Origin: Oscarella lobularis
Lineage: Eukaryota > Porifera > Homoscleromorpha > Homosclerophorida > Oscarellidae
Direction of reading: 5' to 3'
DNA length: 64,000 bases
Assembly (NCBI RefSeq): GCF_947507565.1
Contig: NC_089175.1
Coordinates: forward strand, 434,001-498,000
Both the position numbers and the translations under genes were made by a program. The notes below the pieces were generated by a model, which saw only the letters and a list, made by a program, of their open reading frames with translations, had not been told where the DNA came from and did not search any database. This document shows, piece after piece, positions 24,130 to 32,503 of the stretch (position 1 is its first letter; each line of letters opens with the position of its first letter).

Positions 24130-24250
24130 GCGGTCGACCCCTTTGCTAAGTTCCTGAGGCCGACGCTACTTCAGATTCGAACCGCAGCCATCGACGAGTC
24201 TTTTTGTGAACTATTGCGCACTCATGCGTACTCAAGCGCGCAGGATCGTT
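24130..24250 (-). pseudogene. Relic of exon 1 of the AIFM1-like mini-gene (copy 1)
   Basis: The stretch aligns by eye with 19990-20145: GTTCCTGAGGC-GA-G-TAC-TCAGATT-GAACCGCA, then CGACGAGTC, TTGCGCACTC and GTGCGCAGGATCG-TTAG-like matches. The reading frame is broken and no downstream exon follows. It sits in the spacer upstream of Ig gene 2. Confidence 0.65.
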
Positions 24251-24364
24251 TAGTTGGAATTTTGGTGGAACCACAGTATCTATAGTGGCATCTATAGTAT
24301 TGTCCCTTACATTGCGTATGCGTGCGCAAACGATGGGCCGCATATTTCATGGAGGCAAATTGCA

Positions 24365-24451
24365 AAACCCGGTCATGACGTCATTCCGCATGTCGTGTTT
24401 TTGTGGCTTCCTATAAAGGAGAGAGCCGCTTTTACACTAAAAACTCGAGTC
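24365..24451 (+). promoter_or_regulatory. Conserved 5' flank of Ig receptor gene 2
   Basis: Same block as upstream of gene 1: AAACCCGGTCATGACG, TGTCGTGTTTTTGTGGCTTC, then a clear CTATAAAGG TATA-like box about 40 bp before the ATG, and ACTCGAGTC next to the ATG. Confidence 0.6.
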
Positions 24452-27140
24452 ATGAAGTGGAATTGCGCATATCCTGTCTTCTTTCTACTAGTGCAAATCA
24501 CCTGGGCACTGCCAGAGGCTGCCAAAAACGTCACTCAGCCAGTTGAAGAATTGCCACTTTTCTTTACCGCAGAACCTGAAGATACTATTGTATCACGAGG
24601 AGGAACACTAGCGTTATATTGCAATGTTACAACAAAAAACGGTGAAGAGGCAAACGTGACTTGGTTCAAAGAAGGCAAAGCGAAACCGGCAAGTTGCGCA
24701 TCTTTTCTCATTCTTTCCCACCATGCAGATGGTGCTAAGGCGGGAAATCGGGAAATAGACGGTTACTACTACTGTGTAGCCCAAACTAAAATCCTGGCTA
24801 TAAGAAGCAGAAGTGCTCTTGTCAAACGTACTTGACTAAACACAGCCAGCTACGGTATGTTCTTACTAACATGCTTCTCTTCTTAGTCGAACATTACGAA
24901 AGAACAACAACGACAGGCGGAACGGGTTTTCATCCCAATGACATTGTATCAGCAACAAGAAGTGGTCACATCAAAAACCTTCACTGGAAAATTATATGCA
25001 ACAAAATTGAATTTACTTGTCCTTCACAAAATCGGGCTGTGTGTCCCTTCTTCAATAAAGAATTTGTCACTGGACGACTAACGAGACTGTCCTTTCTTCG
25101 TATTGACTATAATGAACTGCAAGAAAACTTTGAATGTGGAAAAAACAATCAAATTGAGTTGTACACGGGTACAATTCCCGAAAGAAGGGTGCTCACAAAA
25201 AAGTTCATCTACAACGGTAAGCTTACTGATTGGCTCGGATAAAGTAGAAGATGCTTCAATTCGACTGCTTCCATAGGGCTTCAATCCGTACCTCGTCTTT
25301 ACCTACAACCTCGAAGCCTTTTCAAACAAAGAGGAGATAATGTCACAATCGTATGCCAAGGAAGTAACCTTGACGATCAGTACATTTGGTACAAAGATTG
25401 TAAGTCATTATCAAAATGTTCAAGAGTACTAAAGTCAAACAACGGCACTCTCTTCATCGCTAACGTTACAATGAAAGATAGTGGAACGTACACCTGTCAG
25501 TCTGGCATTGGAAGACTCAAAAGAACTAAAACAGCAAGTCTAATAGTTTATGGTGCGCACAAATACCTAGGCATTTATAATATATCATTATTCATTATTA
25601 CTACAGATTTGCCAGAAGTCAGTTTTGACAATCTACACTGCAATGTATCTGGATCAAATATCAGTGAAGTGCTTCTCATTAGGAACGGCTTCATACTAAA
25701 AAGAATGCCAGTTGATCACAGTTCTGTTAACCTACGTCTAAATCTGTCTACGGCAAGCGGAGGTATGTATCAGTGTCTCGCAAACAGCAAATACGGAAGC
25801 GTTCAAAAATCAATCTATCTCGGTACGAAATACTAACTAAGGCAACTTAGTTGCTTACTTGATTTTCTAGCAAACAAAACTTTAAACGAAACAATCAGCG
25901 AAAATATTGACAAACCTAACCACTGCTCAAACTATTTTAAACAAGCCACTTTGACTCCAGACAGTAGCAATGCCGCTACTACAACAGCGGCTGTAGTTAC
26001 TGTATCAACTGGTGCCACAACGTCTCCCACTGAGTCTACTACTGATGAACATGCTGAGAACACATCATTGCAGTCTACGGTCATAGATACCGACAGCCCT
26101 TCAAGAAATACCGCTATTACTACAACAGCGGCTGCCACGTCTCCTGCTACTGACGGCTCAACAGAGCAATCTGCTAAAGAAGTGGATCAAAGAGGCTTGA
26201 CGGGTACTTTGCGTTAGATCGCTGTTTTCTAATTTTATCTCTTTGTATCAAAAAAGGAATCATCATAATTGGAGCCGCTTCTGGAAGCATTGTTTTAGTG
26301 CTCCTTATCATTATCATTGTAATCATAGCGTGCAAAAGGAAACGTGGTAAATCTTCAGCAAATGGGCTCCAACCTTGTAGTATGTTGTCCTTTTTCAGGC
26401 CTTGTTCACATCACCACACAGACCACGAAGCGAGCACACTGCCGGATGACTTCAAACCCAAGCTACATTAGAACCAACAGTGCTCAACTAGAATCAGCAT
26501 ACGCAACAATACCTGAAGTGAGAAAACCAGACATTGCAGAATCAGGCAAAATAGCGCCCCAAATGCCTGGCCCTGAAAGCGCTGTTTATGCCACAATAGA
26601 CAGCTGCTTACAAAAACGTATGCTCCTTTGTCTTTGTTTCAATTCAGATTTCTTTATAAACATTTTAAGATGATGAAATTCCCAAGTCTGCTCAAAATCA
26701 AGACGGTGCTGAGGAACCAAAGTCGCCTCACACTAGTGACTACGCAGGTAAACTGATTCATACATGAACGATAGAATGTAATATTGCGTATCACCTTAGA
26801 CGTTGAAAAATGCGGTGAAGGCTGTTCAGGTTGCGCTGCAATCTCTCACAGCAAACAGCAAGGTTCTACCGTTGCTCATGTCAGCATCAACGGAGATGAT
26901 TATGCCGTGTGTCAAAAGGAAACGACTTTTCAAAAAAATTCTACGGAAACTCTCTCTAGAGAGAGCAAAGTAAAGCACGTGACAGTTGGAGAAGACGAAT
27001 ATGCGTTGTGTGAGAAAAAGGCTGAGAATCAATCAAAAGTTCCTGAGCACTTTACTGCGAACGGTGGTGATACGTATGCCGTATCAATGAAAAGCAAAGA
27101 AACCGATTCTTCTTCTACCAAAGAAAAGAAAGTCAAATAA
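24452..27140 (+). CDS. Ig-superfamily transmembrane receptor 2, short stalk
   Basis: Nine phase-1 exons (24452-24827, 24887-25216, 25277-25552, 25607-25822, 25871-26203, 26257-26346, 26399-26617, 26670-26747, 26800-27140) give 752 residues. The domain order equals gene 1: signal peptide, Ig domain (ALYCNV, VTWFKEG, YYYCVAQ), unclassified exon-2 domain (FTCPSQ, VCPFF), Ig domain (VTIVCQG, YIWYKD, SGTYTCQS), Ig-like exon 4, a stalk of only about 111 residues, TM helix (SIVLVLLIIIIVIIACKRKR), and a tail with NPSY, SAYATI, AVYATI and the acidic Tyr sites. Exon 3 has extra Cys (DCKSLSKCS) where genes 1, 3 and 4 have non-Cys residues. The exon 7 insert EVRKPDIAE is specific to this copy. No frame break is visible, so the copy looks functional. 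Confidence 0.85.
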
Positions 27141-27284
27141 AAGGCACTAACAACTTGAATTATAGGTAGCAAAAGTGTAAATGACTGTAAACTACGCTGC
27201 TCCTGCTTGCCTTTTTTGCTGACTAAGATCAATCTCCGTATTCTTTCAATTTTGCTGTCGTTTTCTGGAGCATCCTTTTTGGGT

Positions 27285-27432
27285 CGATAAACCCCTTCGC
27301 GCGATAAGTTCCTGAGGCCGACACTACTTCAGATTTGAACCGTATCACGCCAACGACGACGAGTCTTCTCGAAAGCTCGAAACAGAATCATTGTTGCGCA
27401 TTCATGCGCACTCAAGCGCGCAGGATCGTTCT
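27285..27432 (-). pseudogene. Relic of exon 1 of the AIFM1-like mini-gene (copy 2)
   Basis: Matches the mini-gene exon 1 region (19979-20145): CCCCTTCG-GCGATAA, TTCCTGAGGC, TCAGATTTGAACCG, CGCCAACGACG, TCTTCTC, AAACA, and the 5' flank GCGCAGGATCGTT. Frame broken. It is better preserved than the copy at 24130-24250. Confidence 0.7.
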
Positions 27433-28165
27433 GATAATAACTAGAGAATGATGGCCCGGTGTTCACCGTGTTGCCATCATGCAGAGCCTCCCACCGCTTA
27501 CGGTACGCGAGTGCATATCATAGTGTGACGTCATAATTTTTTTATGTTGTCACATATTCACGTGGTCCTTACAGCCGTTAGCTACTACAGCTCACTCCTA
27601 CCTACATACTGCAAATACTTGCATGATTGCAATGTTTTCCTAATTAGGCGCTTTTCTGACGTAGTGTATTTGATAATGTGCTCTGTATTCTGTATTTGAG
27701 GAGGACCTATGCATGTGTACGGGTCATATTTCCTGTTATCCGTACACGCGTACATACCCACGCACATACTGTACATGAGTGGATACTTTTGATTGTGACG
27801 TCAGAGCGTGACAATCAAAACTGTCGTTTCGGTTTCTCAGGGCATTTATAACACGGAAAATAGCACAGATCAATTGGAAATAAGGGTTTCTAAGCATTTT
27901 TTCCGTTTATGAAAGAAAAAACGCTTTATTCGCGCCGAAAATCGCCTTTTTTGGGGCACCGTTTTGGGCCATATGTCGCGCATGCGCTTTACAAAGTAAG
28001 GGTTTTTCTTATGTGACGTCACAATACGTAGCGTGACGAACAGACATACAGACAGACAGACAGACACTTCCGGCCCTAAGATCACGTTTGAGAGAGCCTC
28101 CCTCCGCCGTTATACGGGCTCCACCCGTACAACTCTGGTGGTCGGCTCCAATAGACTCAGAACGA
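27433..28165. mobile_element. Candidate inserted element in the spacer before Ig gene 3
   Basis: The spacer of gene 3 matches that of gene 2 up to GCGCAGGATCGTT (27420-27432) and again from about 28165 (GGTGGAAC, then GCAAACGATG and CATATTTCATGGA). About 730 bp between has no counterpart. The two junctions carry an 11-bp inverted repeat (GGATCGTTCTG and CAGAACGATCC). The insert contains three TGACGTCA-like palindromes and a GACA microsatellite, but no coding frame. Compatible with a non-autonomous element; no target-site duplication could be defined. Confidence 0.4.
28040..28067. repeat. (GACA)n microsatellite
   Basis: Tandem CAGA/GACA units within the candidate inserted element. Confidence 0.85.
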
Positions 28166-28243
28166 TCCTTCAACCGGTGGAACTATAGACATGTCAACAT
28201 TGCTGCACAAACGATGACTGCATATTTCATGGAAGCAAATTAC

Positions 28244-28340
28244 AAAACCCGGTCATGACATCATTCCCGCGTGTCGTGTTTTGTGGCTTCCTCTAAAAAG
28301 GAGGACTGTCCCTTGCTGGCCACATTCTAAAACTCGAGTC
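28244..28340 (+). promoter_or_regulatory. Conserved 5' flank of Ig receptor gene 3
   Basis: AAACCCGGTCATGACATC, TGTCGTGTTTTGTGGCTTCC, CTCTAAAAAGG and ACTCGAGTC, almost the same as upstream of gene 1 down to CCTTGCTGGCCACATTC. Confidence 0.58.
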
Positions 28341-31132
28341 ATGAAGTGGAATTTTGCTTATTCTGTCTCCTTTCTACTACTGTGGGCACTGCCAGCCCAG
28401 GCTGACTCGAAATCAGCTGCTCCGCTTTTCTTTACCGCAGAACCTGAAGATGCTATTGTATCACGAGGAGGAACATTAGCGTTATATTGCAATGTTACGA
28501 CGAAAAACGGCGAAGAGACAAAAGTGACTTGGTTCAAAGAAGGCGATGCTAACTATAATTCAAGTCGCGGATCTATCCTCATTTTAAACGACAATGCAGA
28601 TAGTAAAGATCGTGCTAATGTGAGAAGACAGGAAATAGACGGATACTACTACTGCGTAGCCCAAACTAAAAACCTGGCTATAAGAAGCCGAAGTGCTCTT
28701 GTCAAACGTATACTGACCACTTGCACAGCTATCTGCGATATGTTCTTACTAACATGGTTTTCTTTTTAGTCGAGCATTACCAAGCGACAACAACGACAGA
28801 CGGAACGTCTTTTCATTCAGATGACGTTGTATCAGCAGCAAGAAGTGGTCATTTCAAAAACCTTCGTTGGAACATTACATGTGACAAAATTGAATTTACT
28901 TGCCCTTCACAAAATCGGTCTGTGTGTCCCTTCTTCTATGAAGAATTTGTGTCTGGACGACTAACGAGACTGTCCTTTCTTCGTATTGACTATAATGGAC
29001 TGCAAGGAAACGTTAGATGTAGAAAAACCAATTCGATTAAGCTGTACACGGTTACCACAATGCCCGCAGGAAAGATATTCACAAAAGTGTTTAAATACAA
29101 TGGTGAGCTTACTAAATGGCACGGATAAGGTGGAAGATGCTTTAATTCTTCTGTTTCGATCCACAGGGCTTCAATCCCGTCCTCGTCTTGTTGTACAACC
29201 TCAAAGCCTTTTTAAACAAAAAGGAAATAACGTCACAATCATATGCCAAGGAAGTAATCTTAGCAATCAGTACACTTGGTACAAAGATCGTAAGCCATTA
29301 TCAGAAAGTTCAAGAGTAAAGACGAACAACGGTACCCTTTTCATTGGTAACGTTGCAATGCAAGACACTGGAACATACACCTGCCAATCTAGCTCAAAAT
29401 ACACAAGAACTGCGACTGCAAGTCTAATAGTTTATGGTACGCAAAAAATGCACAAGCAGTAGAATGTATACATCAGTCATTCTCGTAGATGTGCCAAAGG
29501 TCAGATTTGACAATCTACACTGCAATGTATCTGGATCGAATATAAGTGAAGTGCTCCTTATTAGGAACGGTGTCATACTAAAAAGAATGCCAGTTGACTG
29601 CAGTTCTGTTAACCTACGTGTAAATCTGTCTACAGCAAACGGAGGTATGTATCAGTGTCTTGCAAACAGCAAATACGGAAGCGTTCAAAAATCAATCTAT
29701 CTCGGTACGAAATACTAACTAAGACAACCTGGTTGCTTATTCGATTTCTAGAAAACAAAACTTTGATTGAAACAATTAGCGTAAATGTTGACAAACCCAG
29801 CCACTGCTCAAACTATTCCAAACTAGCCACGTTAGCTTCGATGCCAAAGGAATCAACAACTTTAAAACCATTTACTACTACATCTACCACCTCAACTGGA
29901 CAAGCAAGCCTAACACTTAGCTCTTCGTCTTCTACAATTACTTCAGCCAGTGGTACGTCTCCTACAGTACCTGTTGCTGACGGCGCAACAGAGCAATCTG
30001 CTGCCGTGAACACAGGCAAATCTTATCCTGGAGTAACTACCAACGCTGGTCTAACTACCAACGCTGGTCTAACTACCAACGCTGGTCTAACAAGTAGCAG
30101 TCTAGAATCAACTAAAGTTTTTAGAGCAATAAATCAAAGAAGCTTGACAGGTAAATTATAAAGGTTGCGTTAAATCCATGTTCTCTAATTTTACCTATTT
30201 GTATCAAAAAGGAATCATCACAATTGGAGCTGCTTCTGGAAGCATTGTTTTAGTGCTCCTTATTATTATCACCGTAGTCATAGCATGCAAAAGGAAACGT
30301 GGTAAATTTTCAACAAACGGTTTCTAACCTTGTACGTATTACTGTGTTGGTCTTCTTTCAGGTCATTTTCCCATCTCCACAGAGGCCACAAAGCAAGCAC
30401 ACTGCCAACTTACTTCAAACCAAAGCTACATTAGAACCAACAGTGCTCAACTAGAATCAGCATACGCAACAATACCCGAAGATACTGCAGAATCGGGCAA
30501 AATAGCGCCCCAAATGCCTGGTCTTGAAAGCGCTGTTTATGCCACAATAGATAGCTGCTTACCAAAACGTATGCTCTTTTGTCTTTGTTTAAATTCAGAT
30601 TTCTTTATAAACATTCTAAATTTTGCAGATGATGAAATTCCTAAGTCTTCTCAAAATCAAGACGGTGCTGAGAAACCAAAGTCGTCTCACACTAGTGACT
30701 ACGCAGGCAAATTTATTTATTTATTTATTTATTTATCAACAATAAAACGTTATGTTGCGTATCACCTTAGACGTTGAAAAATGCTGTAAAGGCTGTCCAG
30801 GTTGCGCTGCAATCTCTAACAGCAAACAACAAGGTTCCGCTATTGCTCATGTCAGCATCAACGGAGATGATTATGCCGTGTGTCAAAAGGAAGCGACTTC
30901 TCAACAGCATTCTACAGAAACTCTCTCTAGAGAGAGCAAAGTAAAGCACATGACAGTTGGAGAAGACAAATACGCGTTGTGTGAGAAAAATGCTGAGAAA
31001 CAATCAAAAGTTCCCGGGCACTTCACTACTAGTGGTGGTGATATGTATGCCGTCTCAGTGAAAAGCAAAGAAATTGATTCTTCTTCTACCAAAGAAAAGA
31101 AAGTCAAACGAAAGGTATTAATATGGAAATAG
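28341..31132 (+). CDS. Ig-superfamily transmembrane receptor 3
   Basis: Nine phase-1 exons (28341-28707, 28770-29102, 29167-29436, 29489-29704, 29752-30150, 30212-30301, 30362-30568, 30629-30706, 30771-31132) give 773 residues with the array's standard plan. The signal peptide and Ig domain 1 resemble gene 1; exons 1-4 are nearly identical to gene 4. The stalk (about 133 residues) contains three 18-bp repeats. The TM helix reads SIVLVLLIIITVVIACKRKR. The tail has NPSY, SAYATI, AVYATI, DDYAVC, EDKYAL and GDMYAV. The donor of intron 8 is GC instead of GT (ACGCAG then GCAAAT at 30707), where genes 1 and 2 have GTAAAC; a TTTA microsatellite follows in that intron. The splice is likely still usable, because GC-AG introns with a good flanking match are functional. 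Confidence 0.84.
30036..30089. repeat. Three 18-bp tandem repeats in the stalk exon of Ig gene 3
   Basis: The unit ACTACCAACGCTGGTCTA occurs three times and codes for TTNAGL each time. It keeps frame and lengthens the mucin-like stalk, showing how stalk length can change. Confidence 0.9.
30712..30736. repeat. (TTTA)n microsatellite in intron 8 of Ig gene 3
   Basis: About six TTTA units begin a few bases downstream of the GC donor of intron 8. Confidence 0.85.
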
Positions 31133-31563
31133 AAAAGACGCTATAACTAACGTGTTGCGCTTGACAGTAGATTAGTACACGAGACTATCTCAACGCTGGA
31201 TTCAAAGTAGCAAAAGTGTAATGACTATGCAAACTATCTTTCTTATTTTGTATTTAATAACTGCTTTCCTTTTTGCTGAACAATAATTTGTAAAAACTGT
31301 CTTGGCTTGGCTTGTGATACACATAATATAAGAAATATAAGAGAAGGTTTGAGATATCCTAAAATTTTGAATGGCGATTCTAAATCATGAATCCCACCTT
31401 GTTGCATCATTCTCTCAAGGACTTTTTACGCCTTCGTGTACTGATAGATGCTCAATCGACGCTCGACTCGGTCGACATTTCTATAAGCCGCAATTGTCGT
31501 CGTCAAATCGGATTGGATGTAGGCCCCTACGATCGACGATCCCGGTGAACGCTGCGACAGGTT

Positions 31564-32357
31564 CCTACGGTGGCCGAGAGGGGTCACGAGCAGTAAGCAG
31601 TGAGCTGTGAGCGGTAAACTGTAAATTTAGTAGGAAAATGTTTGATTACCCTGCATGGACGTCTAATCCTGAGCGAATCGCAGTCGAATACGGCAGTTTT
31701 AGATGTCAACTCGCTCTTCCTGCTCTGTAATGCTACCATTAACTCTCTCGTCTTCGACATGCTAAATTAGAGAGAGTCTTAAACGAGCGAATTTGGCGTT
31801 GCTACCGCAGTGCATGGCTACGTCACCGTAAGGGGGCATAGTATTTACATACATGTAGACTACCATCACAGCCTACGGAAATAGAGTTCTGCAGAGATTT
31901 ACGATGGTTCTGACGAACGTTTAGGAGGGGCTGAAAGAGGGGGCGAGTGGGATTGCATTGAAACTGACTCCATCTCCGTGGGCCGCGCCGAATGCTTAAA
32001 ACATGGTTTTATAGAACGTGTTTTAGACTGTATCTCGGGCGTAGAGCGTGTCCCTAGCAGTAGTTTATTCTCACATCGAAGCTAAGTCACGAATTACGGT
32101 GGCGTAACTGTGGCCACTCTGACTCTTGCACGAAATATGCGGTAGCAACGCCAAATTCGCGTTATTCTCGTGACTCTCTCTAACCGAAGACGAGAGAGTT
32201 AACGGTGGCATCATGATTACAGAGCGAGAAGAGCGAGTTGACATCTAAGACTGCCGTATTCGACTACGAGTCGCTCTGGATTAGACGTCCATGCAGGGTA
32301 ATCAAACATTTTCCTACTAAATTTAGCTTACCGCTCACAGCTTACTGCCACCGTAGG
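31564..32357. mobile_element. Non-autonomous DNA element with long inverted repeats
   Basis: Two arms of about 265 bp are inverted copies of each other: 31564-31833 and 32090-32357. Matching blocks include CCTACGGTGG at the outer ends, GTGAGCGGTAA, AATTTAGTAGGAAAATGTTT, GATTACCCTGCATGGACGTC, GATGTCAACTCGCTCTTC, TTAACTCTCTCGTCTTCG and GGCGTTGCTACCGCA. About 255 bp of unique DNA lies between. There is no transposase frame. This is a long-TIR MITE or foldback-type element. The left arm has a 17-bp insertion near its outer end. It is absent from the spacers of the other Ig genes and sits about 150 bp upstream of gene 4. Confidence 0.82.
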
Positions 32358-32424
32358 TTCTGCCTCTCAAGGTGATCTCACGCATACCGGTATGTGATGT
32401 AAATCCCGGCTATGTATATACGAT

Positions 32425-32503
32425 GCCATTCCGTGTGTCGTGTTTTGTGGCTTCTTATATAAAGGAAGGGCTGTCTCCGGCTACATTCTAAACTAGTAAA
32501 GCC
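32425..32503 (+). promoter_or_regulatory. Conserved 5' flank of Ig receptor gene 4
   Basis: Retains CCGTGTGTCGTGTTTTGTGG and a strong TATA-like TTATATAAAGG (about 32454-32464), 40-50 bp before the ATG. The CCCGGTCATGAC part is lost, close to the inserted inverted-repeat element. Confidence 0.6.

Noticed and set aside
30036-30089. Regular repeats in the Ig array considered as a CRISPR or satellite array
   Set aside because: The units are contiguous, coding, in frame and without spacers, in a eukaryotic gene.
31834-32089. A transposase or other coding frame between the inverted arms
   Set aside because: The 255-bp centre has no open frame of note, so the element is called non-autonomous.
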